The notes: a model not told the origin generated them from the letters alone. DNA of 56,944 bases from Anaerovibrio lipolyticus LB2005 (GCF_000621545.1 NZ_JHYA01000014.1:1-56944); one strand, 5' to 3'. Positions 48,478 to 56,572 are shown, counted from the first letter of the stretch. Numbers and translations are program-made.

Positions 48478-49887
48478 GTGTATTATAAGCTGAAAGAAGA
48501 TTTGCGATTAAGGGGCTGGGAACTGCTACCTACGGGTATTGTGAGACATCTTTCAGAAGCAGTCAGCTTTATGCCCACGGATGTTTATCGGGCATTACAA
48601 AAGGCCTGCAGCTCCATACCTGCAAATAGTCCTCTTTTTTCACCAACAGAAAAGAAGTATCTTAAGGAGCTATCTGAGGAAGGCATTTTGGAAGAAACTG
48701 ATATACCGGTACCTCTTTCTGAGGAGCAAAAATACCGTGCATATCCTAATCGCTTTCTTTACTCCATTCATTGGTCCATTACGGGAAATTGTAATTGTCG
48801 CTGCCGTCACTGCTATATGTCCGCGCCGACGCGTACTACTTCAAAAACAAGCATGGATGACGAGCCTTCCCTTGAGGATTGTCTGGACATTGTTCGGCAA
48901 ATGGAGGCGGCTGGCGTGCGTGTAGTTTCCCTGACCGGAGGCGAGGCCCTGTTGCGTCGCGACTTCTTTAAAATTGTTGACGCACTTCTGGATGCAGATA
49001 TCCTTATTACCACCGTTATGTCAAATGGATTGCTTGTAAATGAACATACACTTGATGAATTTGAGCGCCGGGGAATAAAGCCAGAATTTAATATGAGCTT
49101 TGACGGCATTGACTGCCATGACTGGCTACGGGGAATCCCGGGAGTGGAAAAGGCAGTAAAGCATGCCTTTAAGCTGTGCAAGGAACGTGGCTTTCCTACT
49201 GGGGCGGAGTATTGTCTGCACAAAGGCAATATTAATGCTCTGCGGGAAAGCGTAAAGCTCCTTGGGGAACTTGGCTGTCAAACCCTGAAGGTGAATCGCT
49301 TGAGTCTGGAAGGAGAAGGCTTGGCTATTGCGGATAAGGCCATAACCATGGAGGAGGAATATCAGGTATATTTAGATTATATCCCGCAATTTTACGAGGA
49401 TGGAGCACCTCTCAATATAATGCTGGCAGGCATTTTCAGTAATATTGATAAGGATGACTATATAATTCCGTGCAAAAAGAATTTGGAGGATGAGGACTGT
49501 GATAATTACTGCCTTTGCGGTCATGCACGCAGCCAAATGTATATAACCCCTGATGGTTATATGGTTCCATGCATTCCTATGGGGAGCGTGGAGGGCGGAC
49601 GCCGTCATTTTCCTAATTTAAAAACTACTTCCCTTAGCTCTGCGTTGAAGGACTCATATTATATGGACTTTATTGATATGCGTCTACGGGAGTATTTTGC
49701 TCATAATCCAGGCTGTGAGTCCTGTAAATACCGTAACTGTTGTGCTGGTGGCTGTCGGGGCCATGTTGCAGCTGTAGGCGGTGGTGAGGATTTACTGGCC
49801 AGAGATGAGGATACATGTAAATTCTTCCAAAAAGGCTGGCATGATAAGCTGGTAAAATTGATGGAAGATATCAAAGGGAAAAAATAG
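48478..49887 (+). CDS. Radical SAM/SPASM protein with RRE-like N terminus
   Basis: 469 aa from GTG 48478 (GAGGGGAG 9 bases upstream; TTG 48469 is too close). Residues 1-75 (YKLKEDLRLRGWELLPTG...LKELSEEGILEE) resemble the PqqD-like peptide-recognition domain. CNCRCRHC holds the CxxxCxxC cluster site (Cys 105, 109, 112), then TGGEALLRRDF. The C terminus is a SPASM domain with CxxC.x4.C-type cysteines (CESCKYRNCCAGGC...DTC) for extra Fe-S clusters. Such enzymes modify peptides, but no precursor is visible. Confidence 0.88.
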   Translation: MYYKLKEDLRLRGWELLPTGIVRHLSEAVSFMPTDVYRALQKACSSIPANSPLFSPTEKKYLKELSEEGILEETDIPVPLSEEQKYRAYPNRFLYSIHWSITGNCNCRCRHCYMSAPTRTTSKTSMDDEPSLEDCLDIVRQMEAAGVRVVSLTGGEALLRRDFFKIVDALLDADILITTVMSNGLLVNEHTLDEFERRGIKPEFNMSFDGIDCHDWLRGIPGVEKAVKHAFKLCKERGFPTGAEYCLHKGNINALRESVKLLGELGCQTLKVNRLSLEGEGLAIADKAITMEEEYQVYLDYIPQFYEDGAPLNIMLAGIFSNIDKDDYIIPCKKNLEDEDCDNYCLCGHARSQMYITPDGYMVPCIPMGSVEGGRRHFPNLKTTSLSSALKDSYYMDFIDMRLREYFAHNPGCESCKYRNCCAGGCRGHVAAVGGGEDLLARDEDTCKFFQKGWHDKLVKLMEDIKGKK

Positions 49888-49920
49888 CAAAAAGACCATG
49901 AATTCCATTTTTTTAAATAC

Positions 49921-49980
49921 TAAAAGGCCTTCTAGGATTAAATACATCATAGAAGGCCTTAATTATTGCTGTGGAGTCCT
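49921..49980. repeat. Hairpin repeat right of the radical SAM gene
   Basis: AAGGCCTTCTAGGAT and ATCATAGAAGGCCTT form a strong hairpin. It repeats 48326-48385 in direct orientation and lies between convergent genes, so it probably acts as a bidirectional terminator. Confidence 0.7.
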
Positions 49981-50000
49981 TATGTGGACTTTAAGAAAGT

Positions 50001-50939
50001 TTATTTTTTCTTAATATCATAGCAGAATACTTCGGAAATTTCCTTATCATAGCCAGGATAGAAGCCCTTTACCATGCCCAGTACGATACGGGAGCCACGG
50101 TTGTAGTGAACCAGCATCTGCTTCTTTGCCTTGTTGAAGGTAATACCCTCGATTTCTCCCTGGAAGGTTACATCGTCAAGGGTTCTCTCGAGAACAACGG
50201 TGGCATTGGATGCACCTGGCTGAATATCTACGCGGTATACATGGTCTGGCTCAATCTCATCAGCGGTGCCGTCATCTGCAGTGAGATAGAAAGAACCATT
50301 GTAATATGCTATTCCCTGTACCCACTGTGGAGGGCACTGGAGATGAACCTTGCGGAGATATTTGCCGGTCTTTAAATCATATTCATAGAGATAGCGTCCA
50401 GATTCTTCACCTACCCAAGAACACATCCACACGGTCTGGGTATCTGGATTAACACAAATACCAGAGCATTCTTCCTGACCTGATGAAGGCTCAAAGGAGA
50501 AGGTTCTCTTTAATTTCAAGGTATCAGCATCGTGAATTGCAATCTGAATGTCCTTGCCAACACCATCCATGAAATTCTCAGCGCCTACATAGATTTCGTT
50601 GTTGTAAACATCAATATCGCCAATATGGTTGGATGGAATGCTGTATCCCTCAAAAGGATTCTTGTTAATCTCGATCAAATTCCAATTCTTGTCATATTTT
50701 GCAAGAGTCTTGGAACCGGAAACCCAAAAATAATCACCCTCAGAAGCTACACCCTGGCGTCCCTCAACCTGGTGTACAGATTCCACTTTGTAGGTGGCTT
50801 TAGGCAGCATTTTCTTTGCGTTGGTCTCAGGTCTGCCATCTAATGGTGACAAGCCGGACATACCAGTGGCGGCCATGGCAGTAGCTGACACGCTGAGAGC
50901 CAGACCTAAAATTGCTGCTTTTAATGCTTTCTTCTTCAT
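50001..50939 (-). CDS. Exported beta-propeller-like protein, unknown function
   Basis: 312 aa. Signal peptide (hydrophobic ~8-22, cleavage near AMAAT). The mature chain shows repeated short strands with Trp/Tyr-Asp turns (GDYFWVSGSKTLAKYDK, NNEIYVGAEN, TQTVWMCSW, YLYEYDLKTGKYLRKV, NGSFYLTADDG), as in NHL/YncE-type propellers. Five to six blades are plausible. GGAGGGGATT precedes its ATG. The ligand is unknown; it is convergent with the radical SAM gene. Confidence 0.72.
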   Translation of the reverse strand: MKKKALKAAILGLALSVSATAMAATGMSGLSPLDGRPETNAKKMLPKATYKVESVHQVEGRQGVASEGDYFWVSGSKTLAKYDKNWNLIEINKNPFEGYSIPSNHIGDIDVYNNEIYVGAENFMDGVGKDIQIAIHDADTLKLKRTFSFEPSSGQEECSGICVNPDTQTVWMCSWVGEESGRYLYEYDLKTGKYLRKVHLQCPPQWVQGIAYYNGSFYLTADDGTADEIEPDHVYRVDIQPGASNATVVLERTLDDVTFQGEIEGITFNKAKKQMLVHYNRGSRIVLGMVKGFYPGYDKEISEVFCYDIKKK

Positions 50940-51130
50940 AATTAATCCCCTCCAAAAAATAAAAATATAACTTTTGATGTTCTAACACATTTTCCCCTAA
51001 AATATTAAAACATCATCTCACGATTTAGAGTATTCAATATATATTTTAATTTTCCTGCTAAAGGTTAAAAAATAGGACAATATATACAGTGTAAATCCTT
51101 TGTTAACGGTTATTTACTTGAAAAATGTAA

Positions 51131-51159
51131 AAAAAGGGCCGCTTCGGCAGTCCTTTTTT
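51131..51159 (+). terminator. Orphan terminator-like hairpin
   Basis: AAGGGCCGC-TTCG-GCAGTCCTT with one mismatch and six T. It closely resembles the autotransporter terminator at 55750 (GGGCTGC-TTCG-GCAGTCC), yet no plus-strand gene ends just before it. Confidence 0.7.
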
Positions 51160-51193
51160 GTATTTGGGTATCTTTTTAAAATGATTTTCTATC

Positions 51194-51267
51194 GTAGTAT
51201 AACATTATTGTTATACAAGAAAAGTCAAATGGTCTAAAAATCGACCACTTTTTGCAAAGTTGTTGAA
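51194..51267 (+). repeat. Dispersed leader repeat, copy 1 (partial)
   Basis: GTATAACA-TTAT-TGTTATAC palindrome, then AGAAAAGTCAAATGGTCTAAAAA and one CGACCACTTTTTGCAAA unit ending AGTTGTTG. Similarity to copies 2 and 3 stops after this point. It precedes a lipoprotein gene rather than an autotransporter. Confidence 0.8.
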
Positions 51268-51380
51268 ATTGACTGAATATTATTTTAAAATTGAATTGTC
51301 TAGTAGGGAGAAATATTCTTCTTCTGAGTAGACAATACCATGATGGCAAATAGTATTTAAATTCAGGGAGGAAAAACAAG

Positions 51381-52034
51381 ATGATGAAAAAATTGCTGTT
51401 AGGGTTGGTGGCTTTGATTGCCATTTTCGCTATCGCGGGCTGTGGCACGGAGAAGCCAAAGGACACTGCCGACAAGGCTGTTTTGGGCTATTCTGAGATA
51501 ATGGCCTATGGCGTATCAGATAGCATGGCAGCTACCGGCATGACAAAGGCTCAGGAGGAGCAGATTCAGGAGGCAGTGATTGGCGATTTGCTGAAGGCTT
51601 TTGCTAAGTTCCCACTGAATGATGCAAATGTTGAGGATATCACTGCAACATACATCACCAAGATGAAGGCAGCTATGCAGATTAAGACCAAGATTAAGAC
51701 AGATGATGCTGAGCATCCTGTAGTAGAGGTAACAGCCAATGTTCTTGATCAGGCAGGTGCTGCAAAGCTGGCTGAGACGAATGAGGATATTCTCGCTCTT
51801 GGCGTTGTATTGGGTGCCCTGCAGGCTAATGGCTACACTGTTGAGCAGTTTAAGCAGGATCCAGATTTCCAGAAGGCTACTCTGGAGTGCATTGAGAACT
51901 ACATCAACGAGTTCCCACTCAAGATGGGTCAGACCTATGAGTGCAAATGCGAAGTCGTTAAGGGTGACGATGGCAAGATGTATTGGGCTCCAGTTGATGT
52001 TGATGGCCTGAAGAAGTTTGTAAATGGTTTGTAA
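51381..52034 (+). CDS. Putative lipoprotein, DUF5105-like
   Basis: 217 aa; ATG 51381 or 51384, both after GGGAGGAAAAAC. Lipobox AIAGC at Cys 21. The mature region is helical and acidic (DTADKAVLGYSEIMAYGVSDSMAATGM...), resembling the small DUF5105 lipoproteins of Firmicutes with a cystatin-like fold. Very regular codon use suggests good expression. Function unknown. Leader repeat copy 1 lies about 115 bases upstream. Confidence 0.75.
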   Translation: MMKKLLLGLVALIAIFAIAGCGTEKPKDTADKAVLGYSEIMAYGVSDSMAATGMTKAQEEQIQEAVIGDLLKAFAKFPLNDANVEDITATYITKMKAAMQIKTKIKTDDAEHPVVEVTANVLDQAGAAKLAETNEDILALGVVLGALQANGYTVEQFKQDPDFQKATLECIENYINEFPLKMGQTYECKCEVVKGDDGKMYWAPVDVDGLKKFVNGL

Positions 52035-52103
52035 TTCTTTAAGGTACTGTCATGGTATGCAAAGGGTAAAAATGTTTTTTAAAATTGAGAGGAGATTATA
52101 CTT

Positions 52104-52304
52104 ATGAAAAAGTTTAGTATGATTTTGGCAGCTATGGTATTTGCTTTGGGTGCTCAGATGGCTAGTGCAGCTTCTCTGGACTGCAACGTAACTTCTTCTA
52201 ACTACGCTTTAATGGATGAGGAAGTTGAGCTTATTGTTGATGAGCCTGTAGAGTCCGGCGATGTTCTCGTGGACGAGGACGGCGACGTTTGGGTAGTTGA
52301 GTAA
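52104..52304 (+). CDS. Tiny acidic exported protein
   Basis: 66 aa. GAGAGGAG lies about 8 bases before the ATG. Signal peptide (KKFSMILAAMVFALGAQMASA) with cleavage near residue 22, leaving ~43 residues with some 15 Asp/Glu, one Cys and DEDGD near the C terminus. The mature charge and the DxDxD-type cluster suggest cation binding, which is inference. No family recognised. It is followed by a hairpin and the terminator at 52377. Confidence 0.68.
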   Translation: MKKFSMILAAMVFALGAQMASAASLDCNVTSSNYALMDEEVELIVDEPVESGDVLVDEDGDVWVVE

Positions 52305-52376
52305 AATTTACCCTTCTTATTGAGTTGGATGGTTCACCAGAGATGGTGAGTCATCCGGCTCGAAAGATATAAAAAT

Positions 52377-52404
52377 AAAGGCGCGAATGTTTGTCGCGCC
52401 TTTT
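52377..52404 (+). terminator. Terminator before the ion-channel gene
   Basis: AAAGGCGCGA and TCGCGCCTTT arms with a T tail. A further imperfect hairpin (GATGGTTCACCA/TGGTGAGTCATC) lies at 52329-52356. Confidence 0.85.
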
Positions 52405-52424
52405 GTCTTGAGGAGTCTATTAGT

Positions 52425-53234
52425 ATGGAAATACTACAGAAAGCACTTGAATGGAAGCACACCCAGAAAATAATTACTTCTGTTATTATATTAAATGCTA
52501 TTGTGTTGGGTATATTGACAGACAGGTCATTGACAGCGGAACAGATTTTTCTTCTGGAGGCAGTGGATAAGGCTTGTTTGGTGATATTTGTAATAGAGCT
52601 GGTGGCCAAGCTGCTGGTTTATCGGAGAAATTTCTGGTCAGATGCCTGGAATATTTTTGATTTCGTTGTTGTGGCCAGCTCCATAATCTTTATTTCTTCC
52701 AGTGTATCTATTATCCGGGCATTTCGTATATTTAGATTACTGAAGGCGTTGGCAGAATTCCCTGAGCTTCAGATATTGGTTTCAGCCATGTTAAAGGCCA
52801 TACCTAGTATGAGCTGGGCATTGGTTCTTTTGTTTATTATATTTTATATCTTTGCAGTTTTTGGCAGTGCTCTGTATGGTGATAACTTCCCTGAGCTGTT
52901 TGGTGGTGTTGGTGGCTCCATGTTTACGTTGTTCCAGGTTATGACCTTTGAGTCCTGGGCAACAGCTGTGGCCAGACCTATAATGGAGGTTCAGCCTTAC
53001 GCCTGGATTTATTTCCTTGTGTTCATCCTTCTTACCTCTATTACCTTGCTGAATGTAATGGTTGGTATAGTTGTAGAGGCTGTAGGTACAATTTCTGAGG
53101 CAGCCAAGAAAAAACAGGCCGCCAAGGAGGCTGCAAAGGCACAATCTGAAGGATATGAAGCCGATGAGGTGGAAAAAGAAATTCGGAAGCATTTTGAGCA
53201 GATTGAGGAGCTGCTGAAGGCAAGAAAAGCATAG
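52425..53234 (+). CDS. Voltage-gated sodium channel homologue (NaChBac-like)
   Basis: 269 aa with six membrane helices. S4 carries Arg 98, Arg 101, Arg 104 and Lys 107 at every third position (RAFRIFRLLK). The pore filter is TFESWA (174-179), close to the TLESWAS of BacNav channels, whose Glu ring selects sodium. S6 (IYFLVFILLTSITLLNVMVGIVV) leads to a charged, helical C terminus that could form the tetrameric coiled coil. AGGAG precedes the ATG. Possibly linked to motility or pH sensing, as in alkaliphiles. Confidence 0.9.
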   Translation: MEILQKALEWKHTQKIITSVIILNAIVLGILTDRSLTAEQIFLLEAVDKACLVIFVIELVAKLLVYRRNFWSDAWNIFDFVVVASSIIFISSSVSIIRAFRIFRLLKALAEFPELQILVSAMLKAIPSMSWALVLLFIIFYIFAVFGSALYGDNFPELFGGVGGSMFTLFQVMTFESWATAVARPIMEVQPYAWIYFLVFILLTSITLLNVMVGIVVEAVGTISEAAKKKQAAKEAAKAQSEGYEADEVEKEIRKHFEQIEELLKARKA

Positions 53235-53269
53235 GAAGTTTCCTTATTCTATCTCCAAATGTTTGGAAC

Positions 53270-53298
53270 TTTCAAGATTATACTAAAAATGGTATAAT
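53270..53298 (+). promoter_or_regulatory. Extended -10 promoter of the RNA candidate
   Basis: TGGTATAAT (TGn extended -10, hexamer 53293-53298) with a weak TTTCAA -35 at a 17-base spacing. A palindrome TCCAAA-TG-TTTGGA (53254-53267) lies just upstream and may bind a regulator. Confidence 0.7.
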
Positions 53299-53303
53299 GA
53301 ACC

Positions 53304-53438
53304 TAAGAAAAAGGTGCTACCGATAGACGGTCAGCCCCGAACAAGAAACAGTTTATAGAAAAGCCGTCTCAGTTGGTAGCCGTGGCGGTTTTTCGTATTA
53401 ATACCCCTTGTCTATCAATAGGCAGGGGCTTTTTTTTA
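53304..53438 (+). ncRNA. Structured small RNA candidate, class unknown
   Basis: No ORF with a ribosome site. GCTACC (53316) pairs with GGTAGC (53375) and AGACGG (53325) with CCGTCT (53364) around an internal loop, capped by a ~33-base purine-rich loop. AAAAGCCG (53359) can instead pair with CGGTTTTT (53386), a competing terminator-like hairpin. A second, strong terminator ends the transcript. Could be a free sRNA, a riboswitch whose gene was lost, or an attenuated leader of the autotransporter. It matches no class I know. Confidence 0.6.
53403..53438 (+). terminator. Terminator of the RNA candidate
   Basis: CCCCTTGTCTAT and ATAGGCAGGGG arms (small bulge) followed by CTTTTTTTT. Confidence 0.85.
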
Positions 53439-53556
53439 TGCAATTTTTGTTATATAAGAAAGGTCAAAAGGTCTAAAAAACGACCACTTTTTGCAAAAAT
53501 CGACCACTTTTTGCAAAGTCGTTGAATGTTTGGAATATTTGTGATATTTTCTAAAA
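53439..53556 (+). repeat. Dispersed leader repeat, copy 2 (autotransporter leader)
   Basis: Begins TGCAATTTTT, keeps only the right half of the palindrome (TGTTATAT), then GGTCAAAAGGTCTAAAAA, two CGACCACTTTTTGCAAA units 22 bases apart, AGTCGTTGAATGTTTGGAATATTTGTGATATTTTCTAAAA. Relative to copy 3 about 30 bases, including the left palindrome arm, are missing. AACGAC and GTCGTT flank the units and can pair. Confidence 0.9.
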
Positions 53557-53609
53557 CAAGGAGAAAAACGTGCCTCATGGCACAATGGACAAGCAGGGAG
53601 GATATGAAA

Positions 53610-55736
53610 ATGACTACAAGGAAGTATGAATATCCACTAGGGGGGGACATCAGCCTCAATAAAGCCAATCAGGGCAGGGGCTGGAAAGGTTTAAAGGGAC
53701 ATATGGCTCTGGCGCTTGCTGTATCGCTGTGGATAGCGGGCAGTGGGATGGCATCGGCGGAAGTGGTAATTACCAGTGAACCGGCCGGAGCTACAGCGGA
53801 TTTGGAAAAAGCAACTAGCCCGGTTACTATATATTATCTTAAAAATGATACATCACTGAAGATTAGTGGCGATGATAACACAGAGTTCAATAGTTATTAT
53901 GCCGCTAAGTTTTCGAATGCTGCTGATATTACGTTATCTGGCTACACTCTTACGGTGGATGGTGGTAATTTTAAGAATAAGGATTTGCATGCTGCCTACG
54001 CTGAAGGTATGAACGGTCAGGCCAACGGAAATAAACTGTTTATCAATAATGGTACGAATATACAGGCTATTTTTGGTGGAGCAGCCAATGCGGGTGCATC
54101 AAATAATGAGGTGAACATATCAGGCGGAGAGGTTGTATCGGCATACGGTGGCAGTACGGTTAGTGGTAATGCGAATAATAATACTGTTACTTTTACCAGT
54201 GGTGAAGTAATGAAGATTTATGGCGGTGATACAAATGATGGAGCTGCTAACGGGAATACAGTTAATATTTCCGGTGGTACTGTGTACCGTGTTTATGGCG
54301 GCAAATCTCTTGACGGCTCTGCTGCTGATAATACGGTCAATATCTTGAAAAGTGGCATGACATTTAGGGGAATTTATGGTGGATATGCCCCTACATCTTC
54401 CGGCAACACTATTAATTTTGCTGCCAAGAATATTACTGTAGAAGAAATTGGTGATGTGCAAAATCTGAATTTTTACATGCCTGCCGATATTGTGGCCGGT
54501 GATACGATGGTTACAGTTACTGACCAAAAAACATCTTTGAATGGTGTGACCGTCGGTGCAGCAGCACTTACAGGTGTGCAGCTCTCACAGGGAGATAGTG
54601 TAACGTTGCTAAAAAACGAAAAAGGTTTCGAAGGTACGGCTGTTACCACGAAGCTGACCACACCTCCAAAGGCCACCAGCCTTACCGTGGATACTTCTTA
54701 TGAATTTAACATTAGGCAAAACAGTACAGATATTACCGCCACCTTAGGGGATGTTGTAGAAAATAACGCTTCGGAGCGGGCTAAGTCCTTGGTAGAAACA
54801 AGAGCAGCTGCCACAACCTTTGTAAATGCTGGGGCTGATATGCTGGCTTCCCAAGGCTTCCAACAGGCAGCTAATGCCGTTGCTGTTGAAAAGGCGGCCA
54901 ATGGTACGGGAATAGGCGCGAAGGCTGCCGGCGGCTTTACCCCCTTTGCGGCCTTCGGCGGTTCATCATTGCGGGCAGAAAGCGGTTCCCATGTGGATAC
55001 CAAGGGCTTTGGGCTGAATCTGGGGTTTGCCCGTGAGATAAACAACTCTCAAGGAAAGCTGCTCTTTGGTCCGATTGTGGAATATGGTGGCGGTGGCTAT
55101 GACAGCTATCTTGATGATGGAACCCACGGTGAGGGCGGTGCTCACTATTATGGAGTCGGCATCATGGCGCGTCAGGTCAATAACGATGGCTTCTATTACG
55201 AGGGAAGCCTCCGTGGTGGACGGGTAGATTCTGACTATAAGTCTGATATAAATGGTGTTGGTCATGTAAATTATGACAGCTACTCAAATTATTTGGCAGC
55301 TCATATTGGCCTGGGCAAAGTTTTTGATATTGGTCACAACAACACAGTGGATGGCTATTTTAAGTATTTTTACAGCCATCAGGGTGGGGATACTACTACC
55401 ATTCACATTGCAGGAATGAATAACGAGACGGGTGACTTTGATGCTGTGGATAGCAACCGCATCCGTATAGGCGCACGTTTTACCCATAAGATCAACGATA
55501 AAAACAGCTATTACGGTGGCATTGCTTACCAGTACGAATTTGGCAGTGAGGCAAGGGCGCATTTTAATGGCAACAGCGTTCCAAGCCCAAGCATGAAAGG
55601 CAGCAGTGGCTTGCTTGAGCTTGGCTGGCAGGTGAAGCCCGGTGATGGACCGCTGACGCTTGACTTTGGTCTTAATGGTTGGATAGGTAAGCAAAGGGGC
55701 GGCAGCGTTCAATTGGGCGCAACCTGGAATTTCTAA
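53610..55736 (+). CDS. Autotransporter with beta-helical passenger
   Basis: About 708 aa from ATG 53610 (GGGAGG 8 bases upstream; ATG 53604 is too close, and the longer frame starts inside the leader repeat). A long signal peptide has a basic extension before the hydrophobic core (ALALAVSLWIAGSG, cleavage near MASAE). The passenger (~65-300) has repeats of the type NxVNISGGxVxxxYGG, typical of a right-handed beta-helix. The C-terminal ~270 residues form the beta-barrel, ending GATWNF with the terminal Phe used for outer-membrane insertion. Likely an adhesin. Confidence 0.9.
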   Translation: MTTRKYEYPLGGDISLNKANQGRGWKGLKGHMALALAVSLWIAGSGMASAEVVITSEPAGATADLEKATSPVTIYYLKNDTSLKISGDDNTEFNSYYAAKFSNAADITLSGYTLTVDGGNFKNKDLHAAYAEGMNGQANGNKLFINNGTNIQAIFGGAANAGASNNEVNISGGEVVSAYGGSTVSGNANNNTVTFTSGEVMKIYGGDTNDGAANGNTVNISGGTVYRVYGGKSLDGSAADNTVNILKSGMTFRGIYGGYAPTSSGNTINFAAKNITVEEIGDVQNLNFYMPADIVAGDTMVTVTDQKTSLNGVTVGAAALTGVQLSQGDSVTLLKNEKGFEGTAVTTKLTTPPKATSLTVDTSYEFNIRQNSTDITATLGDVVENNASERAKSLVETRAAATTFVNAGADMLASQGFQQAANAVAVEKAANGTGIGAKAAGGFTPFAAFGGSSLRAESGSHVDTKGFGLNLGFAREINNSQGKLLFGPIVEYGGGGYDSYLDDGTHGEGGAHYYGVGIMARQVNNDGFYYEGSLRGGRVDSDYKSDINGVGHVNYDSYSNYLAAHIGLGKVFDIGHNNTVDGYFKYFYSHQGGDTTTIHIAGMNNETGDFDAVDSNRIRIGARFTHKINDKNSYYGGIAYQYEFGSEARAHFNGNSVPSPSMKGSSGLLELGWQVKPGDGPLTLDFGLNGWIGKQRGGSVQLGATWNF

Positions 55737-55749
55737 AATAATATTTGAA

Positions 55750-55778
55750 GGGGCTGCTTCGGCAGTCCCACTTTTTTT
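55750..55778 (+). terminator. Terminator of the autotransporter
   Basis: GGGCTGC-TTCG-GCAGTCC with seven T. A near copy stands at 51131. Confidence 0.9.
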
Positions 55779-55880
55779 ACCACTCATAGCTGCTCTCAGT
55801 GAGGGCCGCTTTTAATTTATATAAAATGTATTGCGAATTGCGTTACTTTTGTATATTATTGTGTAAAGAGGTGATTTGGT

Positions 55881-56174
55881 ATGGCAGTAAAAACAGCAAA
55901 TGTTAATTTAAGAATGAAAGCTGATATAAAAGAACAGGCAGAAATAATCCTTGCCAATCTTGGTATACCGCGCTCTGTGGCAATCGATATGTTCTATAGA
56001 CAAATTATAGCCCATAATGGTATCCCGTTTAGTCTGACACTTCCTAATAAAATAATGGCACGTGACGAAATGACAAATGCACAGTTTGATAAATTTATGG
56101 AAACTGGATTAAAGCAGGCCAAGCAGGATGAATCCTCCGACGTGGATGAAGTTTTTTCTGAGTTGGGGGTCTGA
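55881..56174 (+). CDS. RelB/DinJ-family antitoxin
   Basis: 97 aa. The N-terminal ribbon-helix-helix (TANVNLRMKADIKEQAEIILANLGIPRSVAIDMFYRQI) is that of DinJ/RelB antitoxins, followed by PFSL and an acidic tail. It should bind its own promoter and neutralise the toxin encoded directly downstream. AGAGGTGATTTGGT precedes the ATG. Confidence 0.9.
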   Translation: MAVKTANVNLRMKADIKEQAEIILANLGIPRSVAIDMFYRQIIAHNGIPFSLTLPNKIMARDEMTNAQFDKFMETGLKQAKQDESSDVDEVFSELGV

Positions 56175-56177
56175 TTG

Positions 56178-56510
56178 GTGAAAGTATATAAAGTTAAGAT
56201 TACAAGACAGGCTAAAGATAATCTCCGCAGTATACATAAGTATATTTCCGAGGATTTGTATGCACCTGATGCAGCAAAAAATGTATTGTCTTTATTAAAA
56301 GAGGAAATCAAGAGCCTATCCACTATGCCCGAACGGATAAAACTTATTGAGGATAAAAGGTGGAGAAGTGAGGGAATTCGTAAAATGCTTGTCAGAAATT
56401 TCTTTGTATATTTTTGGATAGATGAAGAAAAAGATATTGTACAAGTAATAGGCGTGGTATATGTCGCTCGTAACCAAGCTGTTCAGTTAGATTTAATGAA
56501 GTTACAATAA
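56178..56510 (+). CDS. RelE/ParE-family toxin
   Basis: 110 aa from GTG 56178, with GGGGG about 9 bases upstream; a TTG at 56175 is possible. VKITRQAKDNLRSIHKYISEDLYAPDAAKNV and the C-terminal LVRNFFVYFWIDEEKDIVQVIGVVYVARNQ follow the RelE/ParE fold. It starts three bases after the antitoxin stop. Whether it cleaves ribosomal mRNA (RelE) or targets gyrase (ParE) cannot be told; the spacing of residues looks more ParE-like. Confidence 0.88.
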   Translation: MKVYKVKITRQAKDNLRSIHKYISEDLYAPDAAKNVLSLLKEEIKSLSTMPERIKLIEDKRWRSEGIRKMLVRNFFVYFWIDEEKDIVQVIGVVYVARNQAVQLDLMKLQ

Positions 56511-56524
56511 TATCTGCTTTATAT

Positions 56525-56556
56525 GCCAGGGGATATTAAGGTTCCCTGGCTATTTT
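56525..56556 (+). terminator. Terminator of the toxin-antitoxin operon
   Basis: GCCAGGG and CCCTGGC arms followed by TATTTT. Confidence 0.82.
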
Positions 56557-56572
56557 ATTATGCGAATTATAA

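Larger units (their letters stand above)
50940..51380. other. Gene-free stretch with terminator and leader-repeat remnant
   Basis: 441 bases with no convincing ORF. It holds the minus-strand promoter region of the propeller gene, an orphan terminator-like hairpin (51131-51159) and copy 1 of the dispersed leader repeat (51194-51267), then the leader of the lipoprotein gene. Confidence 0.6.

Noticed and set aside
51194-51267. CRISPR array in the dispersed repeats
   Set aside because: Only one or two units per site, no regular unique spacers and no cas genes.
53304-53400. Signal recognition particle RNA
   Set aside because: GGUCAG and ACAG segments recall the SRP core, but the apical stem, GGAA-type loop and flanking pairings are absent.
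53526-53603. N-terminal extension of the autotransporter frame
   Set aside because: It lies in the leader repeat; a strong ribosome site sits 8 bases before ATG 53610, which directly precedes the signal peptide.
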